This document shows positions 53,874-62,324 of a stretch of 64,000 nt of DNA, in pieces; position 1 is the first letter of the stretch; every line of letters begins with the position of its first letter. The notes below the pieces were generated by a model that ran no database searches, had not been told where the DNA came from, and saw only the letters and a program-made list of their open reading frames with translations. The translations under genes and the position numbers were made by a program. The stretch covers positions 60,711 through 124,710 of the forward strand of contig JAFGCI010000004.1 in assembly GCA_016932735.1 (NCBI GenBank), written 5' to 3'. Source of the stretch: Candidatus Aenigmatarchaeota archaeon (lineage in GTDB: Archaea; Aenigmatarchaeota; Aenigmatarchaeia; QMZP01; QMZT01).

Positions 53874-54077
53874 TTAGAGATTTTCAGGAGAACCAACCGC
53901 TTTTGCGTTTTTATATGCTTCGTCTGGTGTGGAATAACCAATTCCCTCGCTAAAATAAAAAGCGTCATCAGGAATTTCAAATTCGTAATGCCATCTAAAA
54001 TTTAGACCATGTACTTTGGCACACAATCGGACATTAATCATATGCCCTTTTATGCGGGCTGTTCTGGTCTGAAACAT
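53874..54077 (-). CDS. Small protein of unknown function
   Basis: 67 residues, not recognised. It is aromatic and slightly acidic in the second half (FRWHYEFEIPDDAFYFSEGIGYSTPDEAYKNAKAV), and the DEAYKNA segment resembles HicB-like or DUF1902-type ends. GTGATTTT precedes the ATG, a weak match to the ribosome site used nearby. It lies between the L12 gene and ppsA on the same strand, with no larger overlapping ORF, so it is probably real. Function cannot be assigned. Confidence 0.5.
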   Translation of the reverse strand: MFQTRTARIKGHMINVRLCAKVHGLNFRWHYEFEIPDDAFYFSEGIGYSTPDEAYKNAKAVGSPENL

Positions 54078-54122
54078 AAAATCACAAAATTTTAATTAAA
54101 GTAAAAAGAAGAAATAGGGAAT

Positions 54123-54431
54123 TTACCCGAATAATGCGCCAAGTCCTGCTGCAGCTTCTTCGGCTTTCTTCTCAGTGTCTTCTTCTTTCTTTTCTTCTTT
54201 CTTCGCTTCAGCTGGGGCAGAGCCGCCTGTTGATGCTGCTGGAGCCGCTGCAGTTACTGCCGCCTTTGAAATAGCCTCTTCTATGTTGACATCTTTCAGG
54301 CTAGCAACAAGAGCTTTAACCTTTGTTTCATCTGCTTTCTCTCCGGTCGCATCAATAACTTTCTTGACAGCGTCTTCTGTTATATCCTTTCCCATGCTGT
54401 GAAGAAGCATTGCCGCGTATACCATTTCCAT
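54123..54431 (-). CDS. rpl12: Ribosomal protein P1 (archaeal L12)
   Basis: 102-residue stalk protein that binds translation GTPases. It has an N-terminal dimerisation domain (MEMVYAAMLLHSMGKDITEDAVKKVI), an Ala/Pro hinge, a Lys/Glu-rich charged segment and the universal archaeal tail GLGALFG. GGAGGT lies 6 nt before the ATG. It follows rpl10 by 17 bp. Confidence 0.95.
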   Translation of the reverse strand: MEMVYAAMLLHSMGKDITEDAVKKVIDATGEKADETKVKALVASLKDVNIEEAISKAAVTAAAPAASTGGSAPAEAKKEEKKEEDTEKKAEEAAAGLGALFG

Positions 54432-54448
54432 ACCAATACCTCCGTTAA

Positions 54449-55285
54449 CTATAGTTTTGCCGCCTCCCTGACGGCATTCATCTGGCCATGTGCCTTAGCA
54501 AATATAGGGCCGACTGTCTTTTTAGTAACAATGTTTGCATTGATTGCAAGATTCATTGCTTCCATATGAGCTTTCATTATCAGGAACGGTGTTGTTTCTT
54601 TTGTCAGGTAGCCTGCATTGTATGAAAGATTGAATGCATTCCTGTAAGCATTTGTGATTTTATTTGAATACTCTTCAAGAGGTACAAACAATACATCCTT
54701 GCCGAAAACCATACCATTGTCCCATGCAGCAAGAAGATTCAATCCAATCTCCATTGGCTGTATTCCCAGTTTCATAAATAAGTCTGCATGAGCCTTTGTT
54801 ACTTCCTGACCCTCTTTAAGGACGACTGTATCTTTTTTGACAGCAATCTTATCTCCTTCAACACCCGCTGGTATTTTCAATCTTTGTAAATCGCCTATCG
54901 CTGGTCCCGGCGGAAGCGGTGTCGGGCCGGCTTTTACCATTATATCCTTTGGGGATATATCACCGGCCTTGGCATTTGCGGGGGATTTTGCCTTATCGAT
55001 TACTCTGGCAAGTTCAAATACATTCGCATTGCTTAAAAGAAGAGCAGGATAATTACCAATATACTGTTCAAGTTTATCTATGTTATCTTTCTTCAATTCT
55101 TTCAGAATCATCTTGACGAGAGCTTTCTTTACAATGGTTATCTTTGCCTGTGACTGCAATTTATCCTTCATTTCCTGTAGCTGCCTTGCAGGGAGTTTAT
55201 GCACATCAAGGACGCCAATAACTGAATATTTACCTATTTCCGGCTTGATTTTAGAGTATTTTTCCTGATTTCTTTTTGAAGTCAT
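54449..55285 (-). CDS. rpl10: Ribosomal protein L10 (P0), short form
   Basis: Anchors the L12 stalk to 23S rRNA. The N-terminal rRNA-binding domain (YSVIGVLDVHKLPARQLQEMKDKL) and the inserted domain II (GDISPKDIMVKAGPTPLPPGPAIGDL) are clear. It is 278 residues, shorter than the ~335-345 of many archaeal L10 proteins. It ends AHGQMNAVREAAKL, without the acidic linker and GLGALFG tail seen in P1. Start ATG 55285 has AAGGTG upstream; the track's start is a GTG. Confidence 0.9.
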   Translation of the reverse strand: MTSKRNQEKYSKIKPEIGKYSVIGVLDVHKLPARQLQEMKDKLQSQAKITIVKKALVKMILKELKKDNIDKLEQYIGNYPALLLSNANVFELARVIDKAKSPANAKAGDISPKDIMVKAGPTPLPPGPAIGDLQRLKIPAGVEGDKIAVKKDTVVLKEGQEVTKAHADLFMKLGIQPMEIGLNLLAAWDNGMVFGKDVLFVPLEEYSNKITNAYRNAFNLSYNAGYLTKETTPFLIMKAHMEAMNLAINANIVTKKTVGPIFAKAHGQMNAVREAAKL

Positions 55286-55295
55286 TTTATACACC

Positions 55296-55928
55296 TTATA
55301 ATTCTACCTTGACGCTTTTTCCCATTGTAAGCTTTACATGAACCGATTTAACATTGTTTCTTCCTTTTGGAAGTTTTTCTGAAACCATGTTGAAAACATG
55401 AAGTGCGTTCTTTGCAATTTGTTCGTCGGTCATTTTATCTGTCCCTACCGGTGCATGGACGACTGGGGTATCCTTTGTTTTTATTTTAACAACCCTTCTC
55501 GATAGAGAAACAAGACCATCAATTTTTGCTTTAGGTGGAACAGGCTTTGGCATCTGGCCTCTTGGCGCAAGAATCATACCCAAAGCCTTACCAACCAGAG
55601 GCATAAGAGGAGCTTCAGCGAGCCATGAATCATATTCAGTTGCCAGTTTCCTAATCTCTTTTTTCTTTCCTGAAAGTTTTTCAATATCGGGTTTTGTAAG
55701 CACTTTATCAGCCAGTCTCTTCGCATCTTCCGTAAGACTGTCAGCTATAAAAATAATCTTGATATCCTTTCCCCGGCCTTCAGGCAGAGGAACCTCTAAA
55801 TTGAGTTTGCTTTCCGGTTTTTTCATGTCCATACCCCTGAGCTCAATGGACATATCCCATGTCTGGGAAAACTTCCTTTCTCTTGACTCTGATTTAGCTT
55901 TCTGTATAGCGTTTAAAAATCTTTTCAT
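55296..55928 (-). CDS. rpl1: Ribosomal protein L1
   Basis: 210-residue protein of the L1 stalk. It has FSQTWDMSIELRGMDMKKPESKLNLEV at the start and the central GKALGMILAPRGQMPKPVP signature; the C-terminal part repeats the first domain's fold. TAGGAGGT lies 7 nt before ATG 55928, the strongest ribosome site in the cluster. It is the first gene of L1-L10-L12; L11 is not adjacent. In methanogens L1 represses its own operon by binding the mRNA near the start; the leader here was not checked for that fold. Confidence 0.95.
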   Translation of the reverse strand: MKRFLNAIQKAKSESRERKFSQTWDMSIELRGMDMKKPESKLNLEVPLPEGRGKDIKIIFIADSLTEDAKRLADKVLTKPDIEKLSGKKKEIRKLATEYDSWLAEAPLMPLVGKALGMILAPRGQMPKPVPPKAKIDGLVSLSRRVVKIKTKDTPVVHAPVGTDKMTDEQIAKNALHVFNMVSEKLPKGRNNVKSVHVKLTMGKSVKVEL

Positions 55929-56076
55929 TATATACCTCCTACCGAAGTAGTACAAGTTTAACGGATAATAGTACTTAGATTGTAGTAAAAGTATATAAAC
56001 GTTTATGATTTTTAATATTTTGATTATTTCTTATCATTGAGTAAAAACCTTAAAAATTTTACATTTTATTAATATC

Positions 56077-56856
56077 ATGCATTGTAAAAATTCACTTAAA
56101 CCTGAAGGATTCTTAAAAGTCATTGATTATGTGAATCATCATTATGGCGGACATTCACAAGTCGCAGGAAGGAGTATGTGTTTTGAATGTGGTACGGATA
56201 TACCATGTGGTTCTTTTAGATACGATCGGAGATCACTTGTGCCCAGTTCTGAAATAATACAATTGAATAAAGATCATATAGAATTTCCTTTAGAGCACTT
56301 ACACATAGGCGGGCACGATGATATTGAAAAATATGCAGAATACAAAGAAGGAGAAAAAGAAGCCATTGGAAGATTAATTGAAATATCTCAAAATTGGCAG
56401 ATATACACTGTACCCAAAAACCTTATTGATGTTTATATCGATGTAATGAAAACATCTGGATTGATTACAATAGCAAGCGTCGCAAGGAATCATTGGTTTA
56501 ACGCAGTTCATTCAACACCCGAATATAGTGAAGATGAAATGAAAAGAGAACCGTGGAAAAGGAAAATAATGGAAGATGAGAAAAGAATTTGCAGTAAACC
56601 AGACGAAATAGTTCAAAGCATAAAACCTCAAATAGAAAGATTGACTGAAGGTATTATAGGAAATAGAAAACTACCAAATATTTATAAATCAAAAGAGGGA
56701 ACTTTGGAGTTTCAATTATACTTTATTGAAAATACTTACGATACATTGAAAGCGAAAAATATATTTTACCCTAGGGGCTCTGTAAAATCTGCAATCAATG
56801 AAATAGAACCTGCTTTAAAAAAGGGAATTGAAGCATTACGAAATAGTCCATTTTAA
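56077..56856 (+). CDS. Orphan protein of unknown function
   Basis: 259 residues, unrecognised. The N-terminal 45 residues hold a possible metal site: His21, His22 and His26, then CFECGTDIPCG (Cys35, Cys38, Cys44). The rest is mostly helical and charged. No signal peptide or membrane segment is visible. The gene is markedly more AT-rich than most neighbours and uses more AAA/AAT/ATA codons, which could indicate acquisition. Its stop directly abuts that of the convergent cca gene. Confidence 0.5.
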   Translation: MHCKNSLKPEGFLKVIDYVNHHYGGHSQVAGRSMCFECGTDIPCGSFRYDRRSLVPSSEIIQLNKDHIEFPLEHLHIGGHDDIEKYAEYKEGEKEAIGRLIEISQNWQIYTVPKNLIDVYIDVMKTSGLITIASVARNHWFNAVHSTPEYSEDEMKREPWKRKIMEDEKRICSKPDEIVQSIKPQIERLTEGIIGNRKLPNIYKSKEGTLEFQLYFIENTYDTLKAKNIFYPRGSVKSAINEIEPALKKGIEALRNSPF

Positions 56857-58248
56857 TCATGCAAATTTCTTATTCAGATAAAAGTCGAAGGTTTTTCTGA
56901 ATTCATAATTCTCTGAAACAAACTTTTCAATGTTCTTTTGGTTAATGACCCCGAATCTGGATACTCCTTCAGCTATTTTTGAAGCAATGCCGGCTTCCAT
57001 AAGTTCGGGAGGTTTCTTTCTGAAGAAATGAGCAAACAGATCTTCCGGCGTTTTATAGTTTCTCCTTATCTCTGCTACATAAATATTATCCTCTACGAAA
57101 ACCCTCCCCACGTTCCTGTATTTCATAACAAACTGTTTTGAATGCTTTTCATTGAAAAGAGGAGGACCCTTCAGCTTCCTTATAGAAGGGAGTTCCCAAA
57201 TCTCCATTTCAAAAATAATTATTATATAATTTTCATCTGCATATTCCAAAGAACCAACAATCTCAAATTCATTGTCTTTCAAAATACCATCTATTCTTCT
57301 TGAAGTTCTCCTTATCTGGGACCATATTATGTCATCCACTGTATCAGACCTCGGGAACCGCAGCCCTATGAATTTTGTTCCTCTTTTCTTCATATTTTGT
57401 ATTATACTCTTTGGCTGGATTTTTTTGTTTTCCATGAAAAAGAAATCGCGTGAAGGTTTATTCATGAAATCTTCACACATCTTCACAAATAATACGAAGT
57501 TATCAGGTGAAAGAGCAGCGGCAACATTCCTCTTGGGGTCTGTGGGATCGATAGCAATAAGTGGATGATTCTTTGTTATTTGCTGTATTCTTTCTTTGTT
57601 TCCATGCTTTTCTATATCAATGAAAATGCCGGGCTTCCACGATTCAACAGCCTTTAAGAGTTTCAAAAAACTTTTATATTTCAATATAAGTATCTCACAA
57701 AGATATCCTGAAAACCCTCTTGTTTTTACATCGGAACCATAAACTCCAATTGATTTTGTGAATTTCTTCAGAATCCTGACTTCATCCGAAAGTTTTTTTG
57801 TTATATTTTTCTTCATATATTCGTTATGAAATGGCGTTCTGTCAACCGCCGACTGCATCTCCTCAATTTTTCTTAGTTTATAGCAGGGAACAATATCTAT
57901 ACTAAAACCTTTAAACGAGCCCTTTGTATAAGGATGTTCTGCATATGCAATTTCATATTTTCCGCCAATTTTTTCCATTATTTTTCTGCCTATCTGAAGG
58001 CCCGTGGTTTGGAGCTCTCCCCTTGGATACTCTTTCGGGAACAGTATGAACAAATCGAATTCCTTCTTATCGGAAAGCCATGTATCTCTTATATAAGAAC
58101 CGGAAATGGTGTAATCGAGATCCAAAGGTCTTATTATATCTTTGGTCACCATGGTTACCATATCAATAATAGCCTTCATCTGACTTTCTTCATTTTTTGA
58201 GGGTTTTATCTCTTTTTTAACGTCTTTGAGGATAGATTGAACGTTCAT
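56857..58248 (-). CDS. cca: CCA-adding enzyme (archaeal class I tRNA nucleotidyltransferase)
   Basis: Adds CCA to tRNA 3' ends. This is required here since the tRNA in this window does not encode CCA. The nucleotidyltransferase signature is visible: TISGSYIRDTWL followed by EFDLFILF with the catalytic acids, and later SIDIVPCYK with the third carboxylate. Length (463) is typical of the archaeal class I enzyme, and the C-terminal body/tail regions follow. Confidence 0.93.
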   Translation of the reverse strand: MNVQSILKDVKKEIKPSKNEESQMKAIIDMVTMVTKDIIRPLDLDYTISGSYIRDTWLSDKKEFDLFILFPKEYPRGELQTTGLQIGRKIMEKIGGKYEIAYAEHPYTKGSFKGFSIDIVPCYKLRKIEEMQSAVDRTPFHNEYMKKNITKKLSDEVRILKKFTKSIGVYGSDVKTRGFSGYLCEILILKYKSFLKLLKAVESWKPGIFIDIEKHGNKERIQQITKNHPLIAIDPTDPKRNVAAALSPDNFVLFVKMCEDFMNKPSRDFFFMENKKIQPKSIIQNMKKRGTKFIGLRFPRSDTVDDIIWSQIRRTSRRIDGILKDNEFEIVGSLEYADENYIIIIFEMEIWELPSIRKLKGPPLFNEKHSKQFVMKYRNVGRVFVEDNIYVAEIRRNYKTPEDLFAHFFRKKPPELMEAGIASKIAEGVSRFGVINQKNIEKFVSENYEFRKTFDFYLNKKFA

Positions 58249-58792
58249 ATGATTAATATTGGCTTTCTGTTATTAAAACTGCAGAAATTCGTGAAAAACG
58301 AGGTTTTAAAAGTGAGATTTAACGGAGCCCAAACACATAAAGCATACTTTCTGTTTATCGTTTTCAGACAGGACGATGTGAAAAAATATTTATATGGGAT
58401 AAGCTAATTATTATTTAAATGACGGTTATCTGAACAGATAAATCTGCGGATAATTGATAATCGGTATGAAGAGAGCCAGCAGAGTGCAAGATTATTTCTA
58501 TTACCGGAGAATATATTTGACGGGGTCAAATTTAGAAAATAAAATTTGTATAAGATAAAGTTTAAAAGGTAAGCAGGTATATAGAGTATATCACTATATC
58601 ACGTAGTTAATAATCCTCTATTCACTAACTTTACAGGGAATTAAGGTAAATGTGGCAGGTTTATACTAATTCCATTAATGAGAAGAAAGGTCCTTGAAGA
58701 GGGGTTGTTTATATTGCGTGATATCCTGTGATATCGCGCCGTTTGTTCTGAACGGCCATTATGAATCATTAGAAATCAGGAGGTTGATGTTT
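58249..58792. other. Long intergenic region upstream of dnaG with two overlapping hairpins
   Basis: Some 540 bp without a credible gene, the longest such stretch in the window. Most is AT-rich, with several TATA-like runs (e.g. TTTAAAAGGTAAGC near 58561). Just before dnaG, 58716-58739 (GCGTGATATC-CTGT-GATATCGCGC) forms a 10-bp stem with a 4-nt loop. Next, 58738-58756 (GCCGTT...AACGGC) forms a second hairpin sharing two bases with the first. They end about 20 nt before the dnaG ribosome site. No tRNA or standard ncRNA was recognised. Confidence 0.5.
58778..58783 (+). promoter_or_regulatory. Ribosome binding site for dnaG
   Basis: AGGAGG lies 9 nt before ATG 58793 and only 3 nt before ATG 58787, so it favours 58793. 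It also excludes the far upstream TTG (58694) used in the ORF track. Confidence 0.7.
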
Positions 58793-60055
58793 ATGTCAAA
58801 ACTAGCACCGGCATCGATAAAATACGTTATAAAAGCGACAATTTCAGCAAAAGGTATAATAGAGAAGCCGGACGTAATAGGAGCCATATTCGGTCAGACA
58901 GAAGGTCTGCTCGGATCCGATTTGGATTTGAGGGAGCTCCAGAGAACAGGAAGAATAGGAAGAATAGAAGTTAACATAAAATCAGAAAGGGGATCCGCAA
59001 CCGGCGAAATAATAATACCATCTTCACTGGATTCGGCGGAAACAGCCCTGATTGCAGCAACAATGGAGACAATAGACAGGGTAGGGCCATGCACGGCAAA
59101 AATATCCCTGGAAACCGTCGAAGATACAAGATCTGCAAAGAGGAAGTTTGTGGTTGAAAAGGCAAAGGAGATACTGAGAAAGCTAATAAGCGAAGGTGTC
59201 CCTGATATAACGGAAATTTCAGAAGAGATAAAGGAAGCCGTAAGAGTAGATGAAGTCACATCATATCAAGGGCTGCCATGCGGACCCAATATGCTCGATT
59301 CTGATAATGTGATAATAGTAGAAGGCAGGGCAGACGTTGTCAATCTATTAAAGTTTGGCATAAGGAACACACTAGCAATTGAAGGAACATCTATACCCCC
59401 AGTCGTCGTGAAGATATGCCAGCAGAAAGTGGCAACCGTATTTTTCGATGGTGACAGAGGCGGTGAACTTAACATGAAGGCTCTTCTGGAAGTCGCAGAT
59501 ATTGATTTCATCACAACAGCTCCGAAAGGAACAGAAGTTGAAGAGTTATCTAAAAAGGAAGTTTACAAGGCCCTTAGAGATAAGATATCTATTGAACAAT
59601 ACAAACTAGAGAATAGGGAATTATATAGCAACAATGCCAATGAAATTGATAGAAATTCACGTGAAAAATCAAAAATAACAAAAACACAGCCAAAGAAAGA
59701 CTACAGAGCAATTGTTAAGAAGGAAGTAACGGAAAAAGAAGCAAAAAAAGAGTCTTTACCGGAAAGGGAATTCGAATTGTTCTCAAAAACGCTCGATGAT
59801 ATAATAGGTACAAGGGCTGCGTGTATATTTGATGCGGAATACAATATTTTGGGTAAGGTTCCCGTGAAGGAGATTGATTCCGTTTTAAAGAGCATAGAAA
59901 ATCCGCATGCAGTGGTTTTTGACGGCAGTGCGGATTCAGAACTTGCCGGATTGGCTAGGGCCCGTGGCGTGAAATATCTGGTTGGCATGAAAAAAGATAA
60001 CGTAACATCTTCACAGGTAATAATATTGTCAAAGGAAGATTTCAAGAAGAATTAA
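58793..60055 (+). CDS. dnaG: Archaeal DnaG primase-like protein
   Basis: About 420 residues. The archaeal N-terminal domain (KYVIKATISAKGIIEKPDVIGAIFGQTEGLLG) is followed by a TOPRIM domain with NVIIVEGRADVVNLL (catalytic Glu) and FFDGDRGGELNMK (DxD). A linker then leads to the C-terminal domain (VVFDGSADSELAGLARARGVKYLVGM). In archaea DnaG is associated with the exosome and RNA degradation and can make primers in vitro, so a role in RNA turnover is at least as likely as replication. The start is set by the AGGAGG site. Confidence 0.93.
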   Translation: MSKLAPASIKYVIKATISAKGIIEKPDVIGAIFGQTEGLLGSDLDLRELQRTGRIGRIEVNIKSERGSATGEIIIPSSLDSAETALIAATMETIDRVGPCTAKISLETVEDTRSAKRKFVVEKAKEILRKLISEGVPDITEISEEIKEAVRVDEVTSYQGLPCGPNMLDSDNVIIVEGRADVVNLLKFGIRNTLAIEGTSIPPVVVKICQQKVATVFFDGDRGGELNMKALLEVADIDFITTAPKGTEVEELSKKEVYKALRDKISIEQYKLENRELYSNNANEIDRNSREKSKITKTQPKKDYRAIVKKEVTEKEAKKESLPEREFELFSKTLDDIIGTRAACIFDAEYNILGKVPVKEIDSVLKSIENPHAVVFDGSADSELAGLARARGVKYLVGMKKDNVTSSQVIILSKEDFKKN

Positions 60056-60078
60056 AGGCGTGAGTATTTATCAATTCT

Positions 60079-60459
60079 TCACGTCATTATTTCAATTTCA
60101 TTTTTGTTCGGTATTATTTCAATCTGACTTTCATATTTCTTTACTTCACCTCTCAATTTTAACAATGTGCCTCTTTCTATCTTGTTCCTAAATTCATTTC
60201 CAACAGAATTAACTGTTTCGTTCCAAATAACAACTCTTATTGTTCCTGTCTCGTCTTTTAAAGTTATGAATATGTGACCTTTATTAAAATTCATTTCATC
60301 AATGAAGCCCATAGTAGTTATTATTGAGCCAATATCTTTCTCCCCTATTTCACAGATTTTTACATAGTCTTGACCTATATTCACAGAGACAAAATAAAGA
60401 AACACCAAACCGATTATAGAACCAGCCAATGTTATTTTCTTTAGACTAGATTCTTTCAT
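60079..60459 (-). CDS. Membrane-anchored OB-fold protein
   Basis: 126 residues. An N-terminal membrane helix (ITLAGSIIGLVFLYFVSV) is followed by an OB-fold of the tRNA_anti/RecJ-associated type: GSIITTMGFIDE...HIFITLKDETGTIRVVIWNE...GTLLKLRGEVKKYESQIEII. The DETGTIRVVIW strand is typical of nucleic-acid-binding OB domains and resembles the RPA at the window's end. An extracellular or membrane-side nucleic-acid role is possible but inferred. Confidence 0.65.
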   Translation of the reverse strand: MKESSLKKITLAGSIIGLVFLYFVSVNIGQDYVKICEIGEKDIGSIITTMGFIDEMNFNKGHIFITLKDETGTIRVVIWNETVNSVGNEFRNKIERGTLLKLRGEVKKYESQIEIIPNKNEIEIMT

Positions 60460-60541
60460 ATTAAATCAATAACTGCTTCATTTATATTAATTTCAGATTT
60501 GTGAAATAAATGTGAAGTTATTTAAAGTTTATGAGTTCTTA

Positions 60542-61660
60542 ATGAATATTATGAAAAAACATGAAGATGTGATCCTTTTTGGGTGGAATGAGAACCCTTT
60601 CACATTCAAAATACTTCCCGATATTTTTATAGGGTATGAAAATGAGATACAGTCTATACTGTCAGGTATCAAAGGAAACAGTAAAGTGACAATTATATTA
60701 GGCCCCACAGGTTCTGGTAAGACTACATTACTCAAACATTTAATAAAAAATAAACTCTCCTCAAAAAATATTCTATATCTCCCAAAACCTCCCAGAGACC
60801 CTGCAGATTTAGTGAATATTCTAATGAACTTCACGAAAAATAGTATATTTAGAAAATTACTTTCACGTAAAAAGGACGTGAATTTATATAACATCGCTGA
60901 TTACATGAACTCGAAAATAAAAAACGGGCATGTTCTTTTGGTAATAGATGAAGCAAATGAGTCAACAACAGAAACAATGGAATGGTTAAGAACTTTATCG
61001 GATCAGATAACGAATATGACTCTAGTTATGGCTGGCCTACCCGTACTCGAAAATAAGATGAAATCTGAATTAGAGACCTTTTACAGGAGAATTGATAACT
61101 CAGTAAAGTTAACAAACCTTAACCAGATGGAGACAAGAGAATTGATCAAAAGAAGAATAGAACGGGCAGGAGGCGAAGGTCTGAAGCCCTTTACACCAAG
61201 GATGGTTGACATGATATACGAAAAAACCGGCGGCTTCCCGAGGGAAATTCTGAGGATGTGCAATTCTTATGTGAATGAGGCAATTAAGAAAAATATAACA
61301 ATGATAGACGTTGACCTCAAATCTGATATTGAAGACGTGAAAGAACATAGTGTCGTTAGAAATGCTCCCGCTTTCAGAAGGCAGGAAAGCAAAACTGTTT
61401 ATGATTCAATCGAAGAGATGCCTCAGAAACAAAAAGATATCATTGATATACTCAGTTCCCACATCAAAGGACTCACGCCAACCGAAATTGTCAGTAAAAT
61501 GAACCTGAAAAGTTATAAAAACAGAGACAATGCAATAAGGTCTGTTAATAATATCCTCAGAAGAATGGGAGATGAGGGCTCTGTTATAAGGGAGAGAAGA
61601 GGAAAGGCATATAAATATTCGCTTTCCGGAAAGCTCAGAACAGCAACAGTCAAATCCTGA
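60542..61660 (+). CDS. AAA+ ATPase with C-terminal winged helix
   Basis: About 372 residues. Walker A is GPTGSGKTTLLKH, Walker B HVLLVIDEANE, sensor-1-like LVMAGLPVLENK, and FPREILRMCN fits sensor 2. The last ~90 residues (KQKDIIDILSSHIKGLTPTEIVSKMN...SVNNILRRMGDEGSVIRERRGKAYKYSL) form a winged helix. The layout is like Orc1/Cdc6 or ExeA/TniB-type ATPases, but closeness to either is uncertain. A DNA-dependent regulatory or repair role is possible. The start may be ATG 60542 or 60551; the track's 60512 is a GTG. Confidence 0.7.
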   Translation: MNIMKKHEDVILFGWNENPFTFKILPDIFIGYENEIQSILSGIKGNSKVTIILGPTGSGKTTLLKHLIKNKLSSKNILYLPKPPRDPADLVNILMNFTKNSIFRKLLSRKKDVNLYNIADYMNSKIKNGHVLLVIDEANESTTETMEWLRTLSDQITNMTLVMAGLPVLENKMKSELETFYRRIDNSVKLTNLNQMETRELIKRRIERAGGEGLKPFTPRMVDMIYEKTGGFPREILRMCNSYVNEAIKKNITMIDVDLKSDIEDVKEHSVVRNAPAFRRQESKTVYDSIEEMPQKQKDIIDILSSHIKGLTPTEIVSKMNLKSYKNRDNAIRSVNNILRRMGDEGSVIRERRGKAYKYSLSGKLRTATVKS

Positions 61661-61720
61661 TATATGATATTTAAAAAGCTTTATACCATATAAACAATAT
61701 CTAATGGGGAGGTTATAATT

Positions 61721-61981
61721 ATGGACGAAAGATTAAGGAGCAAGAAACTCGTTGGCAAGATTCTTATTTCAGAAGAGTCCGGGAAGAAATTCGGTACAGT
61801 GGGGGATGTCGACTTCATAACAGAATCGGGCGAACTAATAAATCTCGTTCTTGTCGAATCAACAAAGCATACTGTAGATTTAAGCCTGCGTGAAGATGAA
61901 AGAGGAAGGGTTCTGGTTCCATTTTCAGCGGTTAAGTCTGTAGGCGATTTCATCATAGTTTCTGAAAAAGACATTATATAA
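61721..61981 (+). CDS. PRC-barrel domain protein
   Basis: 86 residues that are almost entirely a PRC-barrel: KKLVGKILISEESGKKFGTVGDVDFITESGELINLVLV and RVLVPFSAVKSVGDFIIV. Small archaeal PRC-barrel proteins are often linked to RNA processing or cell division (CdvA-like), but the specific role here is unknown. GGAGGT lies 11 nt upstream. It lies between the AAA+ ATPase and a winged-helix gene on the same strand. Confidence 0.8.
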   Translation: MDERLRSKKLVGKILISEESGKKFGTVGDVDFITESGELINLVLVESTKHTVDLSLREDERGRVLVPFSAVKSVGDFIIVSEKDII

Positions 61982-62015
61982 CCGCTTTTTATTCCTCTTT
62001 TTCCAATTTATTTAT

Positions 62016-62324
62016 ATGTCTAGGTCTTTCTATAGAAGCACTGTAAACAACATAATAAAGATATTTAATGTACTAAAAAAAGCCGAAGAAGACAGTGAAA
62101 TGATGACCATCTCGAAAATAGCCTCAATTACAGGAATTCATAAATGGAGCGTTTCGAGAACAATAGACCTCTATATGTCATCTTTTGTTGAAATCACAGT
62201 GCCTGAGCATCTCGAAGACGTCGGGTTACAACTGAAGATAGTGAGATTGAAGGACCCTGACACAAAAATTGAACAGGTATCCAACTACATAAAGATGTCA
62301 AAAAATTTAGAAACGGAGATTTAA
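62016..62324 (+). CDS. Small winged-helix DNA-binding protein
   Basis: 102 residues. A helix-turn-helix lies at about residues 30-55 (MTISKIASITGIHKWSVSRTIDLY), preceded by a basic helix and followed by a short acidic tail. It is probably a transcription factor of the small archaeal kind. The target is unknown. Its stop overlaps the radA stop by 4 bp in convergent orientation. Confidence 0.65.
   Translation: MSRSFYRSTVNNIIKIFNVLKKAEEDSEMMTISKIASITGIHKWSVSRTIDLYMSSFVEITVPEHLEDVGLQLKIVRLKDPDTKIEQVSNYIKMSKNLETEI

Noticed and set aside
60542-61660. AAA+ ATPase as a second Orc1/Cdc6
   Set aside because: The overall layout is similar, but the Orc1-specific sequence around Walker A and sensor 2 is weak, and no ORB-like boxes were noticed beside it.
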